Origin: Catellicoccus marimammalium
GTDB lineage: Bacteria > Bacillota > Bacilli > Lactobacillales > Catellicoccaceae
Assembly (NCBI RefSeq): GCF_965139335.1
Contig: NZ_CBCSEL010000004.1
DNA length: 64,000 nt
Reading direction: 5' to 3' (one strand)
The notes beneath the pieces were generated by a model. That model was given only the letters and a program-made list of their open reading frames with translations, had not been told where the DNA came from and did no database searches. The translations under genes were made by a program, and so were the position numbers. Shown here in pieces: positions 16,142 to 23,966 of the stretch (its first letter is position 1; each line of letters starts with the position of its first letter).

Positions 16142-16867
16142 TTATAAATTCTCACAGTTTGTGAAAACTTCAGAAACATCTTCGTCATCTTCTAATTTAT
16201 CAACAAGACGCTCTAATTGTTCTAAGTCTGCTCCTTCTAGAGGAACTGTAGTTTGTGGAATCATTGTTAATTCCGCACGTGCTAAAGTAAATTCTTTTTC
16301 TAATGCATCACGGACAGAAGTAAAATCTTCTGGTGCAGTGTAAATTTCAAATACTTCATCAGAAGTAACCAAATCTTCCGCTCCTGCATCCAATACTTTT
16401 TCTAACATTTCATCTTCATCCAATGCTAACCCTTCACGTTCGATTGCAATATATCCTTTACGATCAAATTGATATGCTACAGAACCACTTTCACCTACAG
16501 AACCACCATTACGAGTAAATGCAACACGAACATTTGTTTGCGTACGGTTTTTATTATCGGTTAATGTATGAACTAAAATCGCTACTCCTTTTGGTCCATA
16601 ACCTTCAAAAGTTAATTCCATATAATGATCGCCAGCACCAGATTCTGTTGCTTTTTTAATGGCACGTTGGATATTATCTTTAGGCATGTTTTCTGCTCTT
16701 GCTTTATCCATCACTAAACGTAAAGAAGAGTTAGCTGTTGGATCTGGACCTCCAGCTTTCGCTGCTACATAAATTTCACGAGATAATTTTTGGAAGATTT
16801 TTCCACGTTTTGCATCTTGTGCACTTTTTCTTCCTTTAATATTATTCCATTTTGAATGTCCTGACAT
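16142..16867 (-). CDS. yebC: YebC/PmpR-family regulatory protein
   Basis: A 241-residue protein with the family-defining N-terminus MSGHSKWNNIKGRK, the AKAGGPDPTANSSLR motif and the segment YGPKGVAILVHTLTDNKNRT. YebC proteins have been described as transcriptional regulators and more recently as factors that help ribosomes through proline stretches; which applies here cannot be read from the sequence. GAGGAG precedes the ATG. It lies 35 bases after the wall-protein gene with no terminator between, so the two may share a transcript. Confidence 0.93.
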   Translation of the reverse strand: MSGHSKWNNIKGRKSAQDAKRGKIFQKLSREIYVAAKAGGPDPTANSSLRLVMDKARAENMPKDNIQRAIKKATESGAGDHYMELTFEGYGPKGVAILVHTLTDNKNRTQTNVRVAFTRNGGSVGESGSVAYQFDRKGYIAIEREGLALDEDEMLEKVLDAGAEDLVTSDEVFEIYTAPEDFTSVRDALEKEFTLARAELTMIPQTTVPLEGADLEQLERLVDKLEDDEDVSEVFTNCENL

Positions 16868-16902
16868 AATCTCTTTTCTCCTCTATTGACTTTCTTTTTT
16901 GT

Positions 16903-18897
16903 CTAATGGTTGCGACGTTTTACTACTAAGAAGTAATAAACGATAACAGCAACAAGTGCAATGATTGCTGCACCAATTAAGACTAGATTTTTTTGTTGAT
17001 TCATTCCTGTTTGTGGCAAAGTCAAAGTATCTTTATCTTTGGCTGAGATATTTGATTTTGTACTTGGAGTAGAAATTCCTAAATCTTCACTTGTAGTTGT
17101 TGGGAAAGATAAAGGAGTCCCATCACTTGCAGATAAACCATCAAGATCTAAACCTCCTTTTGGAAAACTTAATCCATTAGAAGTATCAGATAATCCTCCT
17201 TCTCCTAATCCTGAGTTACCAAAAAGGTCTCCTAAATTAGAAGGAAGTCCTGGAAGGTGAGGTAGACTTGGTTTTGTTAAATGAATCTTATTTAAAATAT
17301 CTTTAAAATCAGGAAGAGTAAATCCTGGGTATTGATCTTTTAAATGTTCAAATTGTTCTTGTAAAAATTTCTTCAAAGAAGCTAAGTCTTTAATAACTCC
17401 ATTTTTAATGGCTTCTTCGATTTTTTTCTTCAATTGTTCTTTGATTTTTTCAAATAACAATGGATCTTTTAATTCAAAAGAAGGTTCTTTTTTCGCTTCA
17501 TAAGCAAAAGTTACTCCAGGAATAACGGTCCAAACTCCATCCACTTGTTGTTCTAATAATCCATCTTCTCCTAAACGAACACGGACTGCTTTTGGTGTTT
17601 TATAGCCAGATAATTTTTGCGGAATAATAGAGTATGTATGACCTACTGGTAAATAACCATTGAAACGGAAAACATATTGTCCCGTTGTTTCATCTTTAAT
17701 TTTTACATAAGTAGGTAAGTGATGATCAATATCTCCTTGAACCACACTCTGAATAGGAACTAATCCTTGACGACAGTTATAAACAGCGTCATTTCCTGTC
17801 ACTTTTGGTTTTTGGTAGAATGGTAAATTTGGAAAAATGACATAGTAAGATAATGCCTTTCCATTTTCGTCTACTGCAGGTAGGTTTGGTGATTGGTATG
17901 TCCATACTTTCCCATTTTTACTTACAACTTTTGCTTTTGTCACAGGAAGGCTAGAATCTGGACATTCAATCGGTAAGATTAAACTTTTAGGACGATGTAG
18001 GTCACTACTATCATTAAAAGTAATTGTTCCTTTTAGTGAAGTAACTTTTAAACGATAAACAAAGTTTGTTCCATTTTGGACTAATTCATATTGTTTTGCT
18101 CGTCCCATAGACGGAGTGATTGTGTAATCCTCTGCTGTAGCTCCAGGAGCTGCTTTTAATTGATAAGCAATTCCATTTTTCAAATTTTTAATTTGAGGAA
18201 CTACTTTTTTCCCTGTCTTTTTATCAACAACAGTAACAGAAACTAAAGGATGGTTTGGTACCATTAAAGGACTAACTCCTTGATTGTCTACCGTAACTGT
18301 TCCTTGAATAATTGCTTTTTTCTTTAATGTGACGGTCACTTGTTTTGGATTAGTAACGGTAGCGGAAGCTACATAATCATTTGCCACAGAAAATGGCTTC
18401 ATCACAGATACCTTTACATCCTTCATCGGAATCAATGGACTTTTCTCAAATTGGAAAGACCAACTATTACTTGCTTTTGCAGTCGCAAAGGCAAAAAATC
18501 CTTTTCCACCACGTAATGTCAACTGAATTTCAGAAACAGCTGGAGCGCCTCCTTCAAATTGAATTTGTCCTTGAACGACTTGTGGTTTTAACGATGGAAA
18601 ATGTGGCTTATTACTTCCTGATCCTATATTTGGTTTTGAAGTATCTGGTTTATTTCCAGAAGTTGATCCATCAGATACATTCGGTGTATGCGAATCTTTG
18701 TCTGTTGATTCATTATTAGAAGAGTTAGAATCATTCACAAATAAATCAGGTAGATCCAACTCTTTTGATTTGGTCATTTCTTCATAAGTTGATTGCAAAG
18801 AATCATCCGTTGAACTAGCATCTGCTTGTTGGGCATAACCAATACCAGAAATTCCTAATAGCGCAATCAACGTTAACCAAGATTTTTTCATCTTCAT
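16903..18897 (-). CDS. LPXTG-anchored cell-wall surface protein
   Basis: A 664-residue exported protein. It starts with a signal peptide (MKMKKSWLTLIALLGISGIG, cleavage probably near the AQQADA region), then a Ser/Asn/Asp-rich linker (about 28-95). Several beta-rich segments follow (about 100-470), with threonine- and valine-rich Ig-like strands. Next are a charged helical segment (about 475-540) and a Gly/Ser/Leu-rich region. The end is a sorting signal: LPQTG at 627-631, a hydrophobic span and the tail KRRNH. AGGAG lies seven bases ahead of the ATG. Sortase A is encoded at 50162-50836. Ligand and role are unknown; an adhesin is plausible. Confidence 0.85.
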   Translation of the reverse strand: MKMKKSWLTLIALLGISGIGYAQQADASSTDDSLQSTYEEMTKSKELDLPDLFVNDSNSSNNESTDKDSHTPNVSDGSTSGNKPDTSKPNIGSGSNKPHFPSLKPQVVQGQIQFEGGAPAVSEIQLTLRGGKGFFAFATAKASNSWSFQFEKSPLIPMKDVKVSVMKPFSVANDYVASATVTNPKQVTVTLKKKAIIQGTVTVDNQGVSPLMVPNHPLVSVTVVDKKTGKKVVPQIKNLKNGIAYQLKAAPGATAEDYTITPSMGRAKQYELVQNGTNFVYRLKVTSLKGTITFNDSSDLHRPKSLILPIECPDSSLPVTKAKVVSKNGKVWTYQSPNLPAVDENGKALSYYVIFPNLPFYQKPKVTGNDAVYNCRQGLVPIQSVVQGDIDHHLPTYVKIKDETTGQYVFRFNGYLPVGHTYSIIPQKLSGYKTPKAVRVRLGEDGLLEQQVDGVWTVIPGVTFAYEAKKEPSFELKDPLLFEKIKEQLKKKIEEAIKNGVIKDLASLKKFLQEQFEHLKDQYPGFTLPDFKDILNKIHLTKPSLPHLPGLPSNLGDLFGNSGLGEGGLSDTSNGLSFPKGGLDLDGLSASDGTPLSFPTTTSEDLGISTPSTKSNISAKDKDTLTLPQTGMNQQKNLVLIGAAIIALVAVIVYYFLVVKRRNH

Positions 18898-18967
18898 TGG
18901 AATACTCCTTTCATTATAAGTTTATAATTCTATTTTACTCTTTTCTTTTTCTCTTGCCAATCATTTG

Positions 18968-19414
18968 TTAATCTTGGAACAAATGCATTTGACCTACTCG
19001 TTCTTCATTATTTGTTTTTCTTGGATGCGATTTTTTTTGACTCATTTGATCCATCATTAACGTCATTAACTGCTGATTAACCGTTTGCATATGACGTACT
19101 AATTGAGTATATTCAGTAAAAAGATTTTGATAACGTTCTTCACTTTCTTCTAAGGCTTGTTCTAAATATTTTAACTCTTCTTGCATTGAGCGTTGATTTT
19201 GCTTTGGTGTTTCCTTTGGTGCACTAGGATTTTTAAATAATTGTTCTAATGCTACGACATAAGCTGCTCTAATTTTTAATGGTTCTTTTGTTGTATCCAC
19301 ATAGGATTCATACTTTTCTGGTTCTTGATTTTTAATTTGATTTAGCTTTGTATAAACGGTAGTTCTTGGGACAGAAATATGTTTGGCAAATTCATTAAAC
19401 GTTAAGTCTTTCAT
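18968..19414 (-). CDS. Small HTH and coiled-coil protein
   Basis: I do not recognise this 148-residue protein with certainty. Residues 1-27 (TFNEFAKHISVPRTTVYTKLNQI) form a convincing helix-turn-helix with a recognition helix after VPRTTVY. Residues about 75-125 form a Glu/Gln-rich coiled coil ending in HMQTVNQQLMTLMMDQM. The layout recalls DUF536-type and plasmid-encoded DNA-binding proteins of lactic acid bacteria. The C-terminus is basic and ends in MHLFQD. A strong GAGGAGG precedes the start, but the rplT terminator lies only a few bases further upstream. Confidence 0.75.
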   Translation of the reverse strand: MKDLTFNEFAKHISVPRTTVYTKLNQIKNQEPEKYESYVDTTKEPLKIRAAYVVALEQLFKNPSAPKETPKQNQRSMQEELKYLEQALEESEERYQNLFTEYTQLVRHMQTVNQQLMTLMMDQMSQKKSHPRKTNNEERVGQMHLFQD

Positions 19415-19434
19415 TCTGATTCCTCCTCTGATAC

Positions 19435-19460
19435 AAAAAAAGGACTGATCACTCAGTCCT
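19435..19460 (-). terminator. Intrinsic terminator after rplT
   Basis: The arms AGGACTGA (19441-19448) and TCAGTCCT (19453-19460) are followed on the minus strand by seven T residues. It closes infC-rpmI-rplT. Confidence 0.9.
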
Positions 19461-19468
19461 AAATGTCA

Positions 19469-19828
19469 TTATTTTGCTAAAGCTTGTTTTGCTTGTTCTG
19501 TTAATGCAGTGAATGCAGCCATATCATTTACAGCTAATTCAGCTAACATTTTACGGTTAATTTCGATACCAGCTACTTTTAAGCCATGCATTAATTGGCT
19601 GTAGCTCATACCATTCATACGTGCTGCCGCATTAATACGTGCAATCCATAATTTACGGAAATCACGTTTTTTCTGACGACGATCACGATATGCATAGTTA
19701 TATGAGTTCATTACTTGTTCTTTAGCTGTTTTGAACAAAGTATGTTTTGAACCATAATAACCTTTTGCTAATTTTAACATTTTTTTACGACGGTGACGAG
19801 TCACTGTACCACCTTTAACACGAGCCAT
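19469..19828 (-). CDS. rplT: Ribosomal protein L20
   Basis: A 119-residue L20 with the very basic N-terminal helix (MARVKGGTVTRHRRKKMLKLAKGYYG) needed for early 50S assembly, and the conserved RKLWIARINAAAR motif. In Firmicutes L20 also represses its own operon by binding the infC leader, and a candidate leader is present here. AGGA lies ahead of the ATG. It is third in infC-rpmI-rplT, 40 bases after rpmI. Confidence 0.97.
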   Translation of the reverse strand: MARVKGGTVTRHRRKKMLKLAKGYYGSKHTLFKTAKEQVMNSYNYAYRDRRQKKRDFRKLWIARINAAARMNGMSYSQLMHGLKVAGIEINRKMLAELAVNDMAAFTALTEQAKQALAK

Positions 19829-19868
19829 TTTGCTTCCTCCTAATTACTTTCTTTATTATTTAGACCGA

Positions 19869-20069
19869 TTATTTCCATTGAGATAATTGTTGTTTGATAC
19901 GTTTCATATCGCCTGCAGATACCATAGCTGCTTTACGTAATTTACGACGTTGTTTTTTAGTTTTGCCATGGAATAAGTGGCTTGTATACGCATGATGACG
20001 TTTTAATCCACCTTTACCTGTACGTTTGAAACGTTTTGCTGATCCACGGTGTGTTTTTTGTTTTGGCAT
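19869..20069 (-). CDS. rpmI: Ribosomal protein L35
   Basis: A 66-residue basic protein of the large subunit. It shows the family signatures MPKQKTHRGSAKRFKRTG, HAYTSHLF and KKQRRKLRKAAMV. A GAGGAGG site lies upstream of the ATG. It is placed between infC and rplT with 31- and 40-base gaps, so all three are co-transcribed. Confidence 0.97.
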   Translation of the reverse strand: MPKQKTHRGSAKRFKRTGKGGLKRHHAYTSHLFHGKTKKQRRKLRKAAMVSAGDMKRIKQQLSQWK

Positions 20070-20100
20070 GTTTATTTCCTCCTCAAAATCTTTTTATTCT

Positions 20101-20622
20101 CTATTTGTCTGTCTTAGGTGCTAGTACTAAGAACATACTACGTCCATCCATTTTTGCACGTTGTTCTACATTGGCGATATCACTTACTTCATCTGCCAAA
20201 CGAGTTAGTACTTCTTGACCAATCTCTTTGTGGGTAATGGCACGACCTTTAAAGCGAATAGAAACTTTTACTTTATCACCTTTACCTAGGAATTTACGTG
20301 CGTTACGCAATTTCGTATTAAAGTCGTTTGTGTCAATGGTTGGACTTAAACGTACTTCTTTAACACTAATTACTTTTTGTTTCTTACGTGCTTCACGCTC
20401 TTTCTTTTGTTGTTCAAAACGGAACTTTCCATAATCCATAATACGAGCCACTGGGGGTTTCGCATTAGGCGCTACTAACACTAAATCTAAATCTGCAGCA
20501 TCTGCCATTTTTAATGCATCTGCTTTACTTTTAATACCTAATTGATTTCCTTCGGCGTCAATTAGTCGTAATTCACGGGCACGAATTCCGCCGTTTACCA
20601 TCATATCCTTAGCTATGGTCAT
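20101..20622 (-). CDS. infC: Translation initiation factor IF-3
   Basis: IF-3 keeps ribosomal subunits apart and checks start codons. The product (173 residues from the ATG) has the N-terminal domain with MMVNGGIRARELRLID and the C-terminal domain from KQKVISVKEVRLSPTID. The ATG at 20622 is only three bases from GGAGG. The third codon, AUA at 20616, is nine bases from it and corresponds to the position of the rare AUU start known in other infC genes. I give the ATG as the formal start but think AUA is likely the real one. Confidence 0.95.
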   Translation of the reverse strand: MTIAKDMMVNGGIRARELRLIDAEGNQLGIKSKADALKMADAADLDLVLVAPNAKPPVARIMDYGKFRFEQQKKEREARKKQKVISVKEVRLSPTIDTNDFNTKLRNARKFLGKGDKVKVSIRFKGRAITHKEIGQEVLTRLADEVSDIANVEQRAKMDGRSMFLVLAPKTDK

Positions 20623-20634
20623 TCACCTCCAAGT

Positions 20635-20780
20635 TTTATCAGAGAAAAATGCAGAAAAAAACGAGTCTCACGTTGAGAGCTCGCACCGATTCTAATACTT
20701 ACTATTATAAGAAAAGAATATCTGCCCAGTGATATATTCAACTCAGGCGAGAAGCGGAGCCTCTGCTTTTATTTCTCACA
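20635..20780 (-). promoter_or_regulatory. L20-type leader of infC-rpmI-rplT with attenuator
   Basis: About 150 bases of untranslated leader separate the promoter from infC. The 3' part contains a clear terminator hairpin (CGAGCTCTCAACGTGAGACTCG with one bulged base, 20683-20662) followed on the minus strand by seven T residues (20661-20655). An upstream GC-rich segment (around 20740-20765) could form an alternative pairing. This is the layout of the Firmicutes L20 leader, where L20 promotes early termination. The identity of the bound protein is inference. Confidence 0.75.
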
Positions 20781-20786
20781 TTCGCT

Positions 20787-20815
20787 ATTATAGCAAAAAA
20801 TTATTCACCTGACAA
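20787..20815 (-). promoter_or_regulatory. Promoter of infC-rpmI-rplT
   Basis: A -35 TTGTCA (20815-20810) and a consensus -10 TATAAT (20792-20787) are spaced by 17 bases on the minus strand. The -35 touches the T tract of the terminator of the neighbouring upstream-strand unit at 20816. Confidence 0.8.
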
Positions 20816-20844
20816 GACAAAAAAAGAAGGAGAATGCTCCTTCT
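20816..20844 (-). terminator. Intrinsic terminator after the HAD phosphatase gene
   Basis: The arms AGAAGGAG (20825-20832) and CTCCTTCT (20837-20844), loop AATG, are flanked by A and T runs, so it may work in both directions. On the minus strand it ends the long 27578-20850 gene group. Confidence 0.85.
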
Positions 20845-20849
20845 TTTTT

Positions 20850-21620
20850 TTAAATAAAATCAAAATGTTTTAGCGCATGGAAAATTCCATCTTCATCATT
20901 ACTGGTTGTAACATAATCAGCAATTGCTTTTGTTCGCTCTACTGCATTTCCCATCGCGATCCCAGTACCTACAGTTTGTAACATTTCATAATCATTATTC
21001 CCATCGCCAAAAGCATAAGAATGATCAACGGGAATATTTTTCAAAGTCAAAACTTCTTTTAATGCGGTTGCTTTTGAATTTTGTACTGGCAATAAATCAA
21101 CCGCAAAAGAATGCCAACGAACCATACGTAAAGTTTCAGGTAATGTCTTTTGTAACTCTTTGGCTTCTTCTTCTTCAATAAAAAGCAATACCTGACAAAT
21201 TGGATCTTGGATTTCTGATAATGCACGGTAACTTGGAATCCCTTCACCAAAACTATTCATGGCAGTGACGGCTTTATCGCTCATTTCTTCTTGTAAACGA
21301 TAGGTATGATTTCTTGTTACTACCGCACATTCTAACTGTGGATGATTTTCTATTAATTGTTGTAATTCTTTTTTATCTACATAGCTTTCATAAATACGCT
21401 CATTTTCAATGACTGCTTCTGCTCCATTACAAGTAATGTAACTATCTAGGTTCAATTCTTTAATAATAGGAGCAGCTTGACTCTCTGATCTTCCAGTTGC
21501 AATCATTACAATATGTCCATCTTTTTGTAGCGCATGTAGAGCTTCTTTTGTATGTTCTAATATTTTTTTCTCACTATTATAGAGTGTTCCATCAATATCA
21601 AAAGCAAATAAACTTTTCAT
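20850..21620 (-). CDS. Cof-type HAD phosphatase
   Basis: A 256-residue HAD-superfamily hydrolase of the Cof (IIB) type. Motif I is FAFDIDGTLYN (nucleophile Asp8), motif II is MIATGRS, and motifs III/IV lie at the conserved Lys and in YAFGDGNNDYEML, followed by GNAVERTKAIADYVT. Such enzymes dephosphorylate small sugar phosphates, pyridoxal phosphate or flavin nucleotides with broad specificity, so the substrate is left open. AGGAGA precedes the ATG. The gene follows the pullulanase-like gene by nine bases. Confidence 0.88.
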   Translation of the reverse strand: MKSLFAFDIDGTLYNSEKKILEHTKEALHALQKDGHIVMIATGRSESQAAPIIKELNLDSYITCNGAEAVIENERIYESYVDKKELQQLIENHPQLECAVVTRNHTYRLQEEMSDKAVTAMNSFGEGIPSYRALSEIQDPICQVLLFIEEEEAKELQKTLPETLRMVRWHSFAVDLLPVQNSKATALKEVLTLKNIPVDHSYAFGDGNNDYEMLQTVGTGIAMGNAVERTKAIADYVTTSNDEDGIFHALKHFDFI

Positions 21621-21629
21621 TATCTTCTC

Positions 21630-23519
21630 CTATATTCTGCGTAAAATATGAATCGTATAAGGATCCATTGCATAATCATCTTTAATTTCTATGGTCGATG
21701 GTTCTACTTGACAATCATTATTAACGACCATTTGTAAATAAGTTCCACTTGGAATATGTGCATTTTTCTTTTCTTGACTTGCATTAAAAGCAAAGATTTC
21801 TGTATATGTTCCTCCCTGTAAAGAAAAAACTAATACTTGCTCAGAAGCTTGCAAGATTTGACTGGCTTCTTCCATATCCACATAACTTTGTAAATGAAGT
21901 AACGTATCTTGTTCACGTAAACGCCAAAATTGATATAGATTACGTAATTTTTGGCGTACTTTGTGTGCAAAATCAAGCGTCATTGTTTCTGAACTAATCA
22001 CTGGGAAAAGAATCGACCCTTGAGCACAAAGTAAGCTCAAGACTGCAAAATATTGTTGTGCACTTTCTTTTTCTGTACGTTCTTCTACTAATGGAGGAAT
22101 CGTTTGTAACACCTGTTTTGGTAAAAGAGAATGTGCATCTTTTCGTTGACTGTTTGCCATTAAACTTTGGAAGAATTTTAATTCTGCTCCGTCGACTCCT
22201 AAAATCATATTTTGTAAATCATGAGATAAATGATGATTTAATTCAATCAAATCTAAATATTGTGTCATTCTTGGTTCAATCGAATCTCCTTCACAATCAC
22301 AAATCCATAATAGATCATTTCCTTGGACATTTTTCATCTCTAACCATTCAGCAAGTAATTCTGAAGGATAAGTTTCTGTATGCGATAAAATAAATCCATC
22401 TACATGATATTGCTCTATCCAAAGACGACAAGTATCCGTTAAATAGCGTTGCACCATAAAGCGTTCACAAGCTAATTCATTTCCTTTTTGCCAACGATCA
22501 ACAATTAATCCTTGTTCGTCATAGCGGAAATAATATCCTGGAACCGTTAAATGTAATGGATGTGTTCCTGCATCTTTCACTGCTTCAAAAGGCATAACAG
22601 CAACAACAGCTTTATGAATCGCATGTAATTTTTCTACCATATAGCAAAATTGTTCTTGTAAAGTAGAAAAATGACTAGCATTTGCTCCATAATGTGAATT
22701 TAAAATTCTTGCATCGCGTAACTCTTCTTGCACTGTTTTATATAAAGGATAGAGAAATAAACTATTCAGTGGTAATTCTTGTAAGAAAGGATAAACTCTT
22801 GCCGTTTCATTTTTCAAAGCTTGATCACTGACAACCCCTAAATAGCTATTTTCTAAATGTGGTAGTAGACAACACTCTGGTCCATTCGTCCATTGTTCTA
22901 AATCAAAAAAGATACCAGAAAGTTCTCGTTCTATCGTCCACTCTTTTTCTTCCCAATGTAATGGGGAAACAATAGAACTTCTTTGATAATGATCTTCAGC
23001 AATTGCATAAGGATCATTGGTTAAATGACACATTCCATTTGGAAATTGCAAATAATATTGATAACTTAATCCTTGGCAATCATCAGTAATTTGACCATGC
23101 CAAGCACCTCGACAATCTTTTTGTAGTTCCATCGTTTGAAATGACTCTTCTTGCTCTGGAGTATATAAATAAAGATATACTCGATAAGCAGTGGGAGCCC
23201 ATAAATGGAAGGTTGTTGCTTGTGGTGTGTACTCTACTCCTAATTTCCCTTCATAGCAATATTTCTTTTCAAACCATTCCGTACGCACGACTTCTCCTGT
23301 ACTTGCATACAATTCTTGTTGTTGCCATTGCACCAAAATCGGTTCTTCAATTTGAAATTCACCATTAATTTCTACTAAGCGTTCTCGTTTATCTTCTCTT
23401 GGAATTTCGATTTTCACAATCGTATAGCCCGCAAATTGAATCCCAGCAAATTCAATGGGCTCGTCCCAAACGAGTAGCATTTTATTTTTCGCTTCAATTT
23501 TTGCTTCGATTAACTGCAT
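21630..23519 (-). CDS. Pullulanase-like protein lacking the catalytic residues
   Basis: A 629-residue relative of type I pullulanase (GH13). An N-terminal domain (about 1-90) precedes a CBM48-like part (LGVEYTPQATTFHLWAPTA, about 93-190) and a degenerate barrel. VPGYYFRYDEQG (326-337) and QYHVDGF (370-376) align with pullulanase. However, region I VVYNH reads VAVMPFEA (306-313), region II GFRFD reads GFILS (375-379, nucleophile Asp lost), region III GEGW reads CDCEGD, and region IV HDN reads LNHH. I therefore predict no glycosidase activity, perhaps a glycan-binding or scaffold role. It has no signal peptide. It starts two bases after the dtd stop. Confidence 0.75.
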   Translation of the reverse strand: MQLIEAKIEAKNKMLLVWDEPIEFAGIQFAGYTIVKIEIPREDKRERLVEINGEFQIEEPILVQWQQQELYASTGEVVRTEWFEKKYCYEGKLGVEYTPQATTFHLWAPTAYRVYLYLYTPEQEESFQTMELQKDCRGAWHGQITDDCQGLSYQYYLQFPNGMCHLTNDPYAIAEDHYQRSSIVSPLHWEEKEWTIERELSGIFFDLEQWTNGPECCLLPHLENSYLGVVSDQALKNETARVYPFLQELPLNSLFLYPLYKTVQEELRDARILNSHYGANASHFSTLQEQFCYMVEKLHAIHKAVVAVMPFEAVKDAGTHPLHLTVPGYYFRYDEQGLIVDRWQKGNELACERFMVQRYLTDTCRLWIEQYHVDGFILSHTETYPSELLAEWLEMKNVQGNDLLWICDCEGDSIEPRMTQYLDLIELNHHLSHDLQNMILGVDGAELKFFQSLMANSQRKDAHSLLPKQVLQTIPPLVEERTEKESAQQYFAVLSLLCAQGSILFPVISSETMTLDFAHKVRQKLRNLYQFWRLREQDTLLHLQSYVDMEEASQILQASEQVLVFSLQGGTYTEIFAFNASQEKKNAHIPSGTYLQMVVNNDCQVEPSTIEIKDDYAMDPYTIHILRRI

Positions 23520-23521
23520 CG

Positions 23522-23965
23522 TTACTCTCTCGTATCAAAAACGATGGTTACTGGTCCATCATTACATAAGGAAACTTCCATATCTGCACCAAATTGTCCT
23601 GTTTCCACATGAATGCCATATTGACGTAAACATTCATTAAAGTATTCATAGTCTTCCTTCGCTTTTTGCGGTGCTTCTGCTTTACCAAAACTTGGACGGC
23701 GACCTCGTTTTGTATTAGCAATTAAAGTAAATTGTGAAATAGAAAGAATATTTCCTCCTTTTTCTAAAAGAGAAAGATTCATTTTTCCTTCTTTATCTGC
23801 AAATAAACGAATTTCACTAATTTTTTTCGCTAAGGCAGCAATTTCTTCTTTTGTATCTCCTTGTTGGACACCAACAAAAAGAACATATCCTCCTTGAATC
23901 GCCCCAATTTCTTTTTGATCTACTTCGACTTTTCCTCGCTTTACTCTTTGTAAAACAACTTTCAT
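23522..23965 (-). CDS. dtd: D-aminoacyl-tRNA deacylase
   Basis: A 147-residue Dtd, which removes D-amino acids and glycine wrongly attached to tRNA. Family signatures are MKVVLQRV at the start, the motif SISQFTLIANTKRGRRPSF with the active-site SQFTL and the C-terminal NDGPVTI (Gly-transPro motif is GPVT here). The ATG lies one base after the relA stop, and AAGGA precedes it inside relA. The relA-dtd pair is common in Firmicutes. Confidence 0.95.
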   Translation of the reverse strand: MKVVLQRVKRGKVEVDQKEIGAIQGGYVLFVGVQQGDTKEEIAALAKKISEIRLFADKEGKMNLSLLEKGGNILSISQFTLIANTKRGRRPSFGKAEAPQKAKEDYEYFNECLRQYGIHVETGQFGADMEVSLCNDGPVTIVFDTRE

Positions 23966-23966
23966 C

